From Clostridium thermobutyricum DSM 4928 (GTDB lineage Bacteria; Bacillota; Clostridia; Clostridiales; Clostridiaceae), in assembly GCF_002050515.1 (NCBI RefSeq), contig NZ_LTAY01000026.1, positions 186,001-250,000 on the forward strand: a stretch of 64,000 nt of DNA, given 5' to 3'. Both the position numbers and the translations under genes were made by a program. This document shows positions 8,263 to 17,028 of this stretch, piece after piece. Every line of letters starts with the position of its first letter. Positions within the stretch are counted from its first letter, which is position 1. The notes below the pieces were generated by a model. The model was not told where the DNA came from. It saw nothing but the letters and a program-made list of their open reading frames with translations, and did no database searches.

Positions 8263-8299
8263 CTACCTAGATTTAAAAATATTTAGGTAGTCTTATTTT
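8263..8299 (+). terminator. Terminator after the small acidic protein gene
   Basis: CTACCTAGAT / ATTTAGGTAG stem (8263-8272, 8281-8290; one G-T pair) followed by TCTTATTTTT. Confidence 0.8.
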
Positions 8300-8428
8300 T
8301 AATATAAAAAATTTTCACATATAGATTATTTAGAATTTAATTACAATATTAATTATAATTGACAAAAAATATAGGCGAATATAAACTAAATATGAGGGAT
8401 ATAGAGGCTTTAATAAGGGGAGGGCTTT

Positions 8429-9088
8429 ATGGGATTTGATAGAATATCAATAAAAGAAAAATCGAAAAAAATTATTTCTAGTGATTTAACAAAGGTTATT
8501 ATTATAGGAATAGTTGTTAGTGCAGTAGGAGGAAATGTTCCTTTTGTAACTTTCCCTACAACTGTAACAATTACATTAGAAATTGTAGCTAGTATATTTT
8601 CTTTTGGATTAGCTAAATTTTCTTTAAATAAAATAAGAGGAGAAGAAGCTAGTGTAGAAGATGTAACTTATGGATTTAATTATGCTGGAAAAATTATAAT
8701 AATGGCTATAGTTACAACTGTGTTAACATCAATTGGATTCGCACTTTTTATAATACCAGGTATTATATTAACTATGATGTTTTCAATGAGTACTTTCATC
8801 TTAGTAGATGATCCAACTAAATCTATTGAACAATGTTTAAAAGAAAGTAAAGATTTAGTTTATGGAGTAAAAGGAGATTTATTTATTTTCTATTTAAGCT
8901 TTGCAGGATGGGCAATTCTTTCTTCATTATTATTTGGAATTGGATATTTTTTATTGACTCCATATATAGTATTATCTGAAGCACAAATATATTTAAAATT
9001 AAAAGGTTTAGGCCAAGAAAATGATACTATTTTCTATACAGAAAATGAACCATATGAAAATGGTGATAGTTTTTATCTTAAAAAATAA
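8429..9088 (+). CDS. DUF975-type integral membrane protein
   Basis: 219 residues with about four to five membrane segments. The core matches DUF975: a GFALFIIPGIILTMMFSMST segment, then VDDPTKSIEQCLKESKDLVYGVKG split by a loop, then LSFAGWAILSSL and a final FLLTPYIVLSEAQIYLKL helix. The biochemical role of the family is not known. The start follows a strong GGGGAGGG. The gene stands alone between two terminators. Confidence 0.75.
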   Translation: MGFDRISIKEKSKKIISSDLTKVIIIGIVVSAVGGNVPFVTFPTTVTITLEIVASIFSFGLAKFSLNKIRGEEASVEDVTYGFNYAGKIIIMAIVTTVLTSIGFALFIIPGIILTMMFSMSTFILVDDPTKSIEQCLKESKDLVYGVKGDLFIFYLSFAGWAILSSLLFGIGYFLLTPYIVLSEAQIYLKLKGLGQENDTIFYTENEPYENGDSFYLKK

Positions 9089-9119
9089 TTAATTAAAAAG
9101 TAATATAATAGTCGTATAT

Positions 9120-9156
9120 AATATGCTAATATTAAGAATGTTAGCATATTTTTTTA
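9120..9156 (+). terminator. Terminator after the DUF975 gene
   Basis: Perfect 10-bp stem AATATGCTAA / TTAGCATATT with an 11-nt loop, followed by a run of T. Confidence 0.9.
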
Positions 9157-9191
9157 TGCTAAATACAAAGGATAAAAAAGGAGAGTAAAGA

Positions 9192-9752
9192 ATGAGCTGG
9201 AACTTACACTTATTTTATTTAATTAATGATTTAGCATATAAAAGTGTTTTTTTAGATGATATAATGATATTTCTTTCAAAAGTTGTACCATATTTATATG
9301 CATTAACATTACTTGCAGTATTCGTAATTGGAATAAAAAATAGAGATTCAAAAACAAGAAGGGTAGCTGTTAGCACAGGGGTTTTTACAGTTATAAACTT
9401 AATAGTTAGTTCAATTATAGGTCTTATTTACTTTGAACCAAGACCATTTGTTACACATCATGTAAATTTATTAGTGCCACATAAAGCAGATGCTTCTTTC
9501 CCAAGTGACCACGTTATAGGAACTTTTAGTATAGCAGTTGGACTTGGAAGATACAGCAAAGTTTTAAGATGGATATTAACAATAGTATCAATATTTGTTG
9601 CATTCTCAAGAGTATTCGTTGGAAACCATTATCCTATAGATGTTATTGGTGGATTTATAGTAGTACTTATCATGAATGTAATATATGTTAAGTTATTAAG
9701 AAAACCTATTGAAAGAATATATTTAAAAATAGATAAAAAAATCTTTGGATAA
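9192..9752 (+). CDS. PAP2-family phosphatase, probable undecaprenyl-diphosphatase (BcrC-like)
   Basis: 186 residues with about five transmembrane helices. The three PAP2 motifs are present: EPRPF in the first, SFPSDHVIG in the second, and SRVFVGNHYPIDVIGG in the third, giving the catalytic His pair. The layout (short N-terminus, DDIMIFLSK) fits BcrC-type enzymes that dephosphorylate undecaprenyl diphosphate outside the membrane for lipid-carrier recycling in peptidoglycan synthesis and give some bacitracin tolerance. Other lipid phosphates are possible. The ribosome binding site is AAGGAGAG. Confidence 0.82.
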   Translation: MSWNLHLFYLINDLAYKSVFLDDIMIFLSKVVPYLYALTLLAVFVIGIKNRDSKTRRVAVSTGVFTVINLIVSSIIGLIYFEPRPFVTHHVNLLVPHKADASFPSDHVIGTFSIAVGLGRYSKVLRWILTIVSIFVAFSRVFVGNHYPIDVIGGFIVVLIMNVIYVKLLRKPIERIYLKIDKKIFG

Positions 9753-9760
9753 GATATACT

Positions 9761-9791
9761 AAGAGAACCTTGATTGGTTCTCTTATTTTTT
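9761..9791 (+). terminator. Terminator after the PAP2 phosphatase gene
   Basis: AAGAGAACC / GGTTCTCTT stem (9 bp, 6-nt loop) followed by ATTTTTT. Confidence 0.9.
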
Positions 9792-9886
9792 ACAAATTAT
9801 ACTGGAAATAAATAAAAGTTTAAAAAGTAGGTATTATTTAATAAAATAAAGGTATATAATAAGAAGATATGACTAAAAAAAGAAGA

Positions 9887-9895
9887 TGATATAAT
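9887..9895 (+). promoter_or_regulatory. Extended -10 promoter of the YgiQ gene
   Basis: TGATATAAT, a perfect extended -10, lies about 43 nt upstream of the start codon. No clear -35. Confidence 0.6.
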
Positions 9896-9937
9896 TTACA
9901 TATGAATAGTTATAAAAGAAATAGAAGGTGATAAATA

Positions 9938-11911
9938 ATGACAGAGGTAAAAGACTTCTTACCAATTAGTAGAGAAGATATGGAAAAGCGTGGTTGGGAA
10001 CAATGTGATTTTATTATAGTTACTGGTGATGCTTACATAGACCACCACAGTTTTGGAACAGCTATAATATCAAGGGTTTTAGAACATGCTGGATATAAAG
10101 TTGGGATAATTCCACAACCAGATTGGCATAGCTTAGATGATTTTAAAAAGCTAGGAAGACCAAGACTTGGATTCTTAGTTAATGGTGGAAACATGGACCC
10201 AATGGTTAACCATTATACAGTAAGTAAGAGATTAAGAGAAAAAGACCTTTATTCTCCAGGTGGGAAAATGGGGCTTAGACCAGATAGAGCAACAATAGTT
10301 TATTGTAATAAAATAAGAGAAGCATTTAAAAATGTAAATATAATGATAGGTGGAATTGAAGCAAGTCTTAGAAGAATGGCTCACTATGATTATTGGAGCA
10401 ACTCTGTAAGAAATTCAATTCTTATAGATTCAGGAGCAGATTTACTTATCTATGGAATGAGTGAAAAACAAGTTGTAGAAGTTGCTAATGCCTTAAATGA
10501 TGGATTTGAAGCTAAATATATAAGACACGTAAATGGAACTTGTTATGTAGTAGAATCATTAGATGAACTTTATGGAGATTACATATTACTTCATTCAGTA
10601 AAAGAAATTGCAAATGATAAAGTTCTTTATGCTAAAGATTTTAATATTCAAGATGAAGAGCAAGACCCTATTAGAGGAAGACAATTAGTACAACCTCATG
10701 GTAATAGATATGTTGTAGCAAATAAACCAGAAATGCCTTTAAATAGACAAGAATTAGATGAAGTTTACGGACTTCCATATATGAAAAATTACCACCCTAT
10801 ATATGAAAAAGATGGTGGAATAGCTGCTATAGAAGAAGTTAAATTTAGTATAGTAAGTTCAAGAGGATGTTTTGGAGATTGTAATTTCTGTGCAATAACA
10901 TTCCATCAAGGAAGAGCAGTTCAAAGTAGAAGTGAAGAGTCTATTTTAGAAGAAGCAAGAGGAATAACAGAGCTTAAAGACTTTAAAGGATATATTCATG
11001 ATGTTGGAGGACCAACAGCAAACTTTAGAAAACCAGCTTGTGACCATCAGCTTACTATAGGAGCTTGTAAGAAGAAGAGATGTTTAACTCCAGGAGTTTG
11101 TAAAAACATGGATGTTGACCACACAGAATTCTTACATCTTTTAAGAAAAGTTAGAAGTCTTCCAAAAGTTAAAAAAGTTTTCGTTCGTTCAGGACTTAGA
11201 TATGATTATATAATGGCTGATAAAGATGATACATTCTTTAAAGAATTAGTTGAGCATCATGTTAGTGGACAATTAAAAGTTGCTCCAGAGCACGTTGCAC
11301 CAGAAGCTTTAAAATATATGGGAAAACCATCAGGAAAAACTTATGACCAATTTAGAGAAAAATTCTTTAGATTAAGTAAAAAAGCAGGAAAAGAACAATA
11401 TATAATTCCTTATCTTATGTCAAGCCACCCAGGATGTGGACTTAAAGAAGCTATAGAACTTGCAGAATATTTAAGAGATACAAAATATCAACCAGAGCAA
11501 GTACAAGACTTCTATCCAACTCCAGGTACACTTTCAACAACAATGTTCTACACAGGTTTAGACCCAAGAACAATGAAACCAGTTTATGTACCAAAAACAA
11601 AAGAAGAAAAAGCAATGCAAAGAGCACTTCTTCAATTTAAAAAGCCTCAAAACTATAATTTAGTTTATGATGCTTTAATGAAAGCTGGAAGAGAAGACCT
11701 TATAGGAAATGGACCAAAATGTTTAATCCAATCTAAAGAGCAAAGATACCTTGCAAGTATGAGAGGAAAAGCTGCAAGCTTTAGAGGAAAATCATCAGGT
11801 AAAGGAAAATCAGGTGCAAAAGGAAAATCAGTAGCTGGAAGAAACGGAAATAGCCAAGTTAAAAAGAAGCATGGACCAAAGAAGGGAAAAGGAAGCTTTA
11901 AAAAGAAATAG
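9938..11911 (+). CDS. YgiQ-family radical SAM protein
   Basis: 657 residues. The radical SAM [4Fe-4S] motif is [10 protein letters not shown] with Cys 311, 315 and 318, placed centrally after a long N-terminal domain ([20 protein letters not shown] near the start), which is the YgiQ arrangement. The cluster would cleave S-adenosylmethionine; the substrate of the family is not established. The extreme C-terminus is a Gly/Lys/Ser-rich basic tail that may bind nucleic acid. It is conserved and monocistronic here, ending at a strong terminator. Confidence 0.9.
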   Translation: MTEVKDFLPISREDMEKRGWEQCDFIIVTGDAYIDHHSFGTAIISRVLEHAGYKVGIIPQPDWHSLDDFKKLGRPRLGFLVNGGNMDPMVNHYTVSKRLREKDLYSPGGKMGLRPDRATIVYCNKIREAFKNVNIMIGGIEASLRRMAHYDYWSNSVRNSILIDSGADLLIYGMSEKQVVEVANALNDGFEAKYIRHVNGTCYVVESLDELYGDYILLHSVKEIANDKVLYAKDFNIQDEEQDPIRGRQLVQPHGNRYVVANKPEMPLNRQELDEVYGLPYMKNYHPIYEKDGGIAAIEEVKFSIVSSRGCFGDCNFCAITFHQGRAVQSRSEESILEEARGITELKDFKGYIHDVGGPTANFRKPACDHQLTIGACKKKRCLTPGVCKNMDVDHTEFLHLLRKVRSLPKVKKVFVRSGLRYDYIMADKDDTFFKELVEHHVSGQLKVAPEHVAPEALKYMGKPSGKTYDQFREKFFRLSKKAGKEQYIIPYLMSSHPGCGLKEAIELAEYLRDTKYQPEQVQDFYPTPGTLSTTMFYTGLDPRTMKPVYVPKTKEEKAMQRALLQFKKPQNYNLVYDALMKAGREDLIGNGPKCLIQSKEQRYLASMRGKAASFRGKSSGKGKSGAKGKSVAGRNGNSQVKKKHGPKKGKGSFKKK

Positions 11912-11920
11912 ATAAATTTA

Positions 11921-11977
11921 AATACTATAATTTATTGTTATATTAAAAAATAGCAATACAATTATAGTATTTTTTTA
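11921..11977 (+). terminator. Terminator of the YgiQ gene
   Basis: AATACTATAATT / AATTATAGTATT stem, with an inner ATTG / CAAT pairing, followed by seven T. Confidence 0.88.
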
Positions 11978-11987
11978 TATGAAAAAT

Positions 11988-12014
11988 AAAGCCTAGTCAT
12001 AATGACTAAGCTTT
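11988..12014 (-). terminator. Terminator of the convergent lipoprotein gene
   Basis: AAAGCCTAGTCAT / ATGACTAAGCTTT hairpin (one mismatch). Read on the minus strand it is followed by ATTTTTC and lies 5 nt after the stop codon of the lipoprotein gene. Confidence 0.75.
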
Positions 12015-12019
12015 AAATG

Positions 12020-12748
12020 TTAATAATCTATTCTTTCGATTTTTCCGTTATCTAAATAAACAGTATATTCTTCTAATACATCACCATTAAATAATTTTTT
12101 TGCATCATTTTGTTCCCCAGGAATATATTTATGAACAGTTACATCTAATGAATTTCCTAAAAGATTACTAATTTTATAAGTTCTATTTGTTTGTAAGTTA
12201 ACTATAGCATGTATTTCATTTTCATTAGAAAAATTATTTTCATAGTAGTCTTTAGCGTATTTTAATATATCTTTATCAGAATTAACTGTAATAACTTTCC
12301 ACCTACCAGTTACATCATTTCTTACTGGGGATGGAGTAGAAGTAGTGATATCTGAAAAGATTTTTTCATTTGAAGATTTCTTTTTAGATTCTTCCTCCTT
12401 CTTTTTAGCCTCATCTTCTTTCTTCCATTTCTCTACGGCTTCATCTCTAGTTTTTGCTATTCTTTCAACATCAGCAGTGTATTTTTCTTTAAATTCATCA
12501 GTAAATTTACTTAATGTTTGCTCTACTTGTGAGAAATCTGTTCTTTCTGTTGCAGTCATTTCTTCATATGTTTTTCCACTTGAAAGCAATTCACCATATT
12601 TTTCAACTTCAGAATTAAACTTGTCCTCAGTTGATTCAATATTTTGAGTGTTTGTACTTTTACTTTCTGAAGATTTATCTGCTCCACATCCAGCAATATT
12701 TACTAAAACAACAATAGATAAAATAGATAAAATTAATTTCTTTTTCAT
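12020..12748 (-). CDS. Lipoprotein with charged coiled-coil segment, function unknown
   Basis: 242 residues. The signal peptide ends in a lipobox (VNIAGC, lipidated Cys at about 21), so the protein is anchored to the outer face of the membrane. After a Ser/Asn-rich spacer comes a Lys/Glu-rich helix (about 60-125, KKEDEAKKKEEESKKK type), then a beta-rich C-terminal domain beginning VTGRWKVITV and ending in DNGKIERIDY. I do not recognise the domain. It is transcribed opposite to its neighbours, with AAGGAGAG as ribosome binding site. Confidence 0.78.
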   Translation of the reverse strand: MKKKLILSILSIVVLVNIAGCGADKSSESKSTNTQNIESTEDKFNSEVEKYGELLSSGKTYEEMTATERTDFSQVEQTLSKFTDEFKEKYTADVERIAKTRDEAVEKWKKEDEAKKKEEESKKKSSNEKIFSDITTSTPSPVRNDVTGRWKVITVNSDKDILKYAKDYYENNFSNENEIHAIVNLQTNRTYKISNLLGNSLDVTVHKYIPGEQNDAKKLFNGDVLEEYTVYLDNGKIERIDY

Positions 12749-13073
12749 TTGCCTCTCCTTTGTATGTAATAACAGAAGTATTCTAACACAAATATTAATA
12801 AATAGTAAATTATATTAATAAAATAAAAATAAGAAAGAAAATTAAAATAATGATTTTTATTATGAATTAGGAAATTAAATTTAAATATTATAGGCTAAAA
12901 TTAAATAAATGGTTATAAAGACGTGGTATTTTTAAATTTTATATAATAAATAAAAATAAAATAAATAAATCTAATATATAGTGAATAAACTTTAAAATTA
13001 TTGTATTTAAAGCAAATATAAGGAAAAATTTAGTATAATATAACTATAGATAATTATTTAGGAGGGATTCACA
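12749..13073. other. Divergent intergenic region
   Basis: 325 very AT-rich bases between the lipoprotein gene (minus) and the universal stress protein gene (plus). A TATAAT at 13034-13039 is a possible -10 for the latter but has neither a good -35 nor TGn. Nothing else stands out. Confidence 0.5.
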
Positions 13074-13487
13074 ATGAAAAAAAGAAGAGTATTAATTCCT
13101 ATTGATGGAAGTGAAAAAAGTTTAGAATCTTTAGATTATTTAAAAGAATACTACAATCCAGAAAAGGTAGAAATAATCCTTTTACATGTAAGAGAAATCG
13201 TATTTATAGATGGAATGGCTGTAAGTGATGAATTAAGAGATGCTGAATTAATAGGAAAACGAATATTAGATAAAGCTAGTAGATTAATTGAAGAATATGA
13301 TTATAAATGTGAATTCTTATTTGGATATGCTGCAGATGAGATATTAAATTATGCAGAAGAAAATGATATTGATGTTATAGTAATGGCAAAAAACACACAA
13401 AAGAAATTTGTTGCGTTAGTTGGTTCAGTAACAGCACATGTTGCTAAAAAAACTAAATGTACACTTGTTATAGTACCAGAAGTATAA
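13074..13487 (+). CDS. Universal stress protein (UspA family)
   Basis: 137 residues, the usual single-domain length. VLIPIDGSEKSLESLDYL at the N-terminus and the C-terminal GSVTAHVAKKTKCTLVIVP segment match the family. The ATP-binding GxxGxGxxS element is altered (AKNTQKKFVALVGSVT), so nucleotide binding is uncertain. Such proteins are cytoplasmic and induced under growth arrest or stress. A strong AGGAGGG precedes the start and a terminator follows. Confidence 0.88.
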   Translation: MKKRRVLIPIDGSEKSLESLDYLKEYYNPEKVEIILLHVREIVFIDGMAVSDELRDAELIGKRILDKASRLIEEYDYKCEFLFGYAADEILNYAEENDIDVIVMAKNTQKKFVALVGSVTAHVAKKTKCTLVIVPEV

Positions 13488-13512
13488 AAAATTAGAGTTT
13501 AAATAAGAAGAT

Positions 13513-13543
13513 AGCTGTCTTAATAATTAAGGCAGCTCTTTTT
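13513..13543 (+). terminator. Terminator after the universal stress protein gene
   Basis: AGCTGTCTTAA / TTAAGGCAGCT stem (one G-T pair, 3-nt loop) followed by CTTTTT. Confidence 0.9.
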
Positions 13544-13653
13544 AGTAAAGTTTTTTTATTTAATGAAGATAAATACTTAAAGTTAAAACATATAGAAATA
13601 TTTAAAATTATTTTATAGATAAGTTATTTATCAGAGTTATATAGTTATAAAAA

Positions 13654-13662
13654 TGATATAAT
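13654..13662 (+). promoter_or_regulatory. Extended -10 promoter of the M42 peptidase gene
   Basis: TGATATAAT, identical to the extended -10 in front of the YgiQ gene, lies 67 nt upstream of the chosen start. Confidence 0.55.
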
Positions 13663-13729
13663 TTATTTATATTTAAAAGTATTTTGTAAAATCATTATGC
13701 AAAATATTAAAAAGGAAGGTGACATATAC

Positions 13730-14761
13730 ATGGAAATAAATAAAGAGTTTGTATTAAATACAGCTAAAGAATTATTAGAGTTTAATAGTCCTAGTGGATT
13801 TTGTTTTGAAATAATGGATATGATTGAAGAAAAGGTTAAAAATTTAGGATATTCATTTGAGAGAACAAATAAAGGATGTGGAATAATAACTGTAGAAGGA
13901 AAATCAAATGAAAAAGTTATAGGACTTTCATCTCATGTAGATACTTTAGGAGCAATGGTAAGATCTATAACTAGTAAAGGAACTTTAAAATTTACATTAG
14001 TAGGTGGACCAATAGTTCCAACTTTAGATTCAGAATATTGTACAATAAGAACTCGTGATGGAAGAGAATATACAGGAACATTTCTTTCAACTAGTGCAGC
14101 AGTACATGTTTATGAAGATGCAGCATCTAAAAAAAGAGATCCAGAAAATATGGAAATAAGAATAGATGAAAATGTAAAAAATAAAGAAGATGTATTAAAT
14201 TTAGGAATAAATTCAGGAGATTACATTTTTATTGAACCAAAAACTACTGTAACAAAAAGTGGTTTCTTAAAATCAAGATTTATTGATGATAAAGGAAGTG
14301 TAGCTTGTCTTATAAGTCTTTTAGAATTATTTAAAAGAGAAAATATAGTTCCAACATATAAAACAAAAATGTTTATTTCAACTTATGAAGAAGTAGGTCA
14401 TGGTTCAGCATATATTCCAAGTGATATAACTGAAATGATAGCAGTAGATATGGGATGCATTGGTGATGACTTAAATTGTACAGAATATGATGTTTCAATT
14501 TGTGCAAAAGATTCAGGTGGACCATATGACTATAATATGACAACAGAATTAGCTAACTTAGCAAAAGAAAATAATTTAGATTATGTTATAGACATATATC
14601 CTAGATATGGTTCAGATGTTGGAGCAGCTTTAAGAGGCGGAAACAATATTAGAGGAGCTTTAATAGGACCAGGAGTACATGCAAGTCATGGAATGGAAAG
14701 AACACATTATAATGCTTTAGAAAATACAATAAAATTATTACATTTATATTTAACTAAATAA
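13730..14761 (+). CDS. M42-family metallo-aminopeptidase
   Basis: 343 residues from ATG 13730, which follows AAGGAAGGTG; an in-frame ATG at 13697 has no site. Metal and catalytic motifs of the M42 (glutamyl/deblocking aminopeptidase, FrvX/YsdC) family are present: SSHVDTLGAMVR, FIDDKGSVACL, TYEEVGHGSAY with the catalytic Glu pair, AVDMG and SHGMERTHYNALENT near the end. It is a cytoplasmic, probably dodecameric, Zn/Co-dependent peptidase that trims peptides from their N-terminus. Confidence 0.88.
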   Translation: MEINKEFVLNTAKELLEFNSPSGFCFEIMDMIEEKVKNLGYSFERTNKGCGIITVEGKSNEKVIGLSSHVDTLGAMVRSITSKGTLKFTLVGGPIVPTLDSEYCTIRTRDGREYTGTFLSTSAAVHVYEDAASKKRDPENMEIRIDENVKNKEDVLNLGINSGDYIFIEPKTTVTKSGFLKSRFIDDKGSVACLISLLELFKRENIVPTYKTKMFISTYEEVGHGSAYIPSDITEMIAVDMGCIGDDLNCTEYDVSICAKDSGGPYDYNMTTELANLAKENNLDYVIDIYPRYGSDVGAALRGGNNIRGALIGPGVHASHGMERTHYNALENTIKLLHLYLTK

Positions 14762-14795
14762 TTGTATATAATATAGAAAAATTTAACAATAAAAG

Positions 14796-14840
14796 AATCT
14801 TAATATACTAGATTAAAACTGGATATATTAGGATTTTTTT
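14796..14840 (+). terminator. Terminator after the M42 peptidase gene
   Basis: An imperfect stem of AATCTTAATATACTAG with CTGGATATATTAGGATT is followed by seven T. Confidence 0.8.
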
Positions 14841-15221
14841 ATTATAAGCTTATTAATTTTGAAGTAATAGATAACTATATATTTTTACTTATAACAAAAT
14901 ACCTATTAGGAAAAGCTAGAAATGGATAAAGTTTAAGGATAAATCTTCTTAAAAGGTAAATAGTTATAAGAAGATAATTAAATGAATAATGAAAATTTTA
15001 TTTGAAGATTATTAATGCTATAAAGTAAATTGACTATAAAAGACCAGAATATAAGGCTTTAAGTAAAGTTATACATATAAAAAATCATTTATACATTAAT
15101 GATTTTTTTTATTTTAATATAGTTTTTATGCTTAAAAAATCTAAATTAAGATATTTTAATAAATAAAAATTTATATTATATATAAGTATTTACTTATTAT
15201 AAATAAAAAATGATAAGTAAA
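14841..15221. other. Long intergenic region with two minor hairpins
   Basis: About 380 AT-rich bases without an ORF. It holds a 9-bp hairpin (ATCTTCTTA / TAAGAAGAT, 14943-14975) and a terminator-like hairpin at 15079-15113. A short unannotated transcript is possible, but no good promoter is seen in front of it. Confidence 0.5.
15079..15113 (+). terminator. Terminator-like hairpin in a gene-free stretch
   Basis: AAAAAATCATT / AATGATTTTTT stem with an 8-nt loop, continuing into a long T run. No gene precedes it within 300 bases. Confidence 0.5.
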
Positions 15222-15250
15222 TTGACATATATAAAAATAAAGAATATTAT
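15222..15250 (+). promoter_or_regulatory. Sigma-A promoter of the chromate transporter operon
   Basis: TTGACA (15222-15227), 17-nt spacer, TATTAT (15245-15250). Start of transcription would be near 15257, giving a leader of about 45 nt. Confidence 0.85.
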
Positions 15251-15302
15251 AAGGTATATAAATTGCAGTACATAAAGATAAAATTACGAAAGAAGTGATA
15301 AA

Positions 15303-15854
15303 ATGAAAGAAATTTTAAAACTCTTTTTCACATTTTTAAAAATAGGTGCTACTACATATGGTGGTGGTTACGCCATGATAGGAATTATGGAAAAAGAGAT
15401 TGTAGATAAAAAGAAATATTTAGATTTAGAAAGTTATTTAGATATACTTACTGTATGTCAAAGTCTTCCCGGACCTTTAGCTATAACATCTACAGCTTTT
15501 ATAGGATATAAAATTAATAAGTTTGTTGGTGCTATAGTTAGTCTTTTAGGAACACTTATACCATCATTTATTATTATATTTTTAGTTGCTACTGTATTTA
15601 CAAAGTTTGAATCAAATATTTTTGTTCAACATGCTCTTCAAGGAATAAAAGCTGTAGTTCCTGTGCTTGTATTTATTGCAGTAATTAAATTTTGGAAAAG
15701 GTTAGATAAAAATGTACATAATATAGTTTTTGCATTAGTAGTACTTTTTGCATTAGAATTTTTAAAAATAAATCCAGCATTAATTATTATTTTTTCTGCC
15801 ATTTATGGAATTTTAGTATATGGAATAAAAGATAGAAAAGGCGGTGTAAAGTAA
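15303..15854 (+). CDS. Chromate transporter, half-size CHR-domain protein 1
   Basis: 183 residues with a single CHR domain (about five to six membrane segments). TTYGGGYAMIGIMEKEIV near the N-terminus and CQSLPGPLAITSTAFIGY are the family hallmarks. In Firmicutes two half-size CHR proteins encoded in tandem work together in place of the fused full-length ChrA. The physiological substrate is uncertain; chromate is known for only a few members. The second half begins 2 nt after its stop. Confidence 0.88.
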   Translation: MKEILKLFFTFLKIGATTYGGGYAMIGIMEKEIVDKKKYLDLESYLDILTVCQSLPGPLAITSTAFIGYKINKFVGAIVSLLGTLIPSFIIIFLVATVFTKFESNIFVQHALQGIKAVVPVLVFIAVIKFWKRLDKNVHNIVFALVVLFALEFLKINPALIIIFSAIYGILVYGIKDRKGGVK

Positions 15855-15856
15855 TA

Positions 15857-16378
15857 ATGGAAATATTAAAAATATATATAGCATTTTTTAAGATTGGTGC
15901 ACTTGCCTTTGGTGGAGGATATGCTATGTTACCTTATATAAGGACAACATTAGTAAATCAAAATCATTGGATTACAGCATCTAAGTTAAATTCTTATATA
16001 GGACTTGTTCAAATATCACCTGGACCATTTACAACAAATTTATCAGCTTATGTAGGTTTTAAAACAGCTGGAATATTAGGTGGTCTTGCAGCAATTATAG
16101 GTATATCAACAGTTCCATTTATATTAGTTTCAATAGCCTATTGTTTATTTAGTAAAATGCAAAATGCTAAGACATGGCAAAATGCATTAAAAGGAATGAA
16201 ACCTGCTATAATAGCACTTATTTTTAGTGCCTTAATTTCAGTTTCAGGAAGTGATGTATTTCATATAAGAGAAATAATAATAACAATTATAGGGGCATAT
16301 TTACTACTATATAAGAAAATTCAGCCATTATACATTATTCTTATTGCCGCAGTGCTTGGGATAGTATTTTATATATAA
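15857..16378 (+). CDS. Chromate transporter, half-size CHR-domain protein 2
   Basis: 173 residues; LAFGGGYAMLPYIRTTLV and LVQISPGPFTTNLSAYVGF are the counterparts of the motifs in the preceding protein. The pair is expected to insert in opposite orientations and form one transporter. The ribosome binding site GGCGGTG lies inside the end of the preceding gene, suggesting coupled translation. Confidence 0.88.
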   Translation: MEILKIYIAFFKIGALAFGGGYAMLPYIRTTLVNQNHWITASKLNSYIGLVQISPGPFTTNLSAYVGFKTAGILGGLAAIIGISTVPFILVSIAYCLFSKMQNAKTWQNALKGMKPAIIALIFSALISVSGSDVFHIREIIITIIGAYLLLYKKIQPLYIILIAAVLGIVFYI

Positions 16379-16468
16379 ACTAATATTAAATTTACATATT
16401 TTTTTATAATAAGTATATATAGATAATTAAACATAAAATATTTTTTAGAGAATAAGCATAATTTAAAT

Positions 16469-16502
16469 AAACCTAGATGTTTTAAAAATCATCTAGGTTT
16501 TT
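16469..16502. terminator. Bidirectional terminator between convergent genes
   Basis: Perfect 11-bp stem AAACCTAGATG / CATCTAGGTTT. It is followed by TT on the plus strand, with the stem end itself T-rich, and can serve both the chr operon and the DUF5661 gene. Confidence 0.8.
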
Positions 16503-16504
16503 AA

Positions 16505-16840
16505 TTATATACGAGTTTTAGGTTTATTCATCCAAAACTTTTTAGCTTCTTCTTCTAATTTTTCTAATCTTTCATAATAATCAGGAAATTCATTTAAGTG
16601 AGCAAGAGCTATCTTACCAGTTGTTAATGGATTACTATTAGTAACATTAGTTTCAGCAGATATTTTTCCATGCTCTAATTCAACATTCATTCCTTTAGTA
16701 AAATCACTTAAACTAAATAAAACTTTCGAAAAATCAATTCCTAATTTTTGAGCTACCTTTGCAGCCTCTGCTTCAGTGAAAGTTTTTGAGCTTCTAGTAA
16801 GCTTTTTATGTCTAAGCCTTCTTAATATGTTTGATTTCAT
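16505..16840 (-). CDS. DUF5661-family protein
   Basis: 111 residues. FTEAEAAKVAQKLGIDFSKV, MNVELEHGK, NVTNSNPLTTGKIALAHL and EFPDYYERLEKLE together match the DUF5661 pattern. No function is known for the family. It is soluble and basic at the N-terminus (MKSNILRRLRHKKLTRSSK). The start follows AGGAGT on the minus strand. Confidence 0.78.
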   Translation of the reverse strand: MKSNILRRLRHKKLTRSSKTFTEAEAAKVAQKLGIDFSKVLFSLSDFTKGMNVELEHGKISAETNVTNSNPLTTGKIALAHLNEFPDYYERLEKLEEEAKKFWMNKPKTRI

Positions 16841-17028
16841 AAAATACTCCTAATAAATTATTAATTAATAAGTATTATATGCTTAATTAATAAAAATGTA
16901 TCAAAATAAATTAAAGATTAAAAAAGTTAAAAAAAAGTAAAATTTGAATTAAAATATTAAAAATATAAATTCGTATTATATAATTAGGTGTATCATTTAT
17001 TTTAAACAAAAATTAAGGAGAAAAGTCG

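Noticed and set aside
12345..12647. Plus-strand ORF opposite the lipoprotein gene
   Set aside because: Antisense of the Lys/Glu-rich segment, Ser/Phe-rich product, no ribosome binding site.
14841..15078. Small gene or RNA between the M42 and chr genes
   Set aside because: A terminator-like hairpin ends the region, but no promoter, ORF or conserved structure could be supported.
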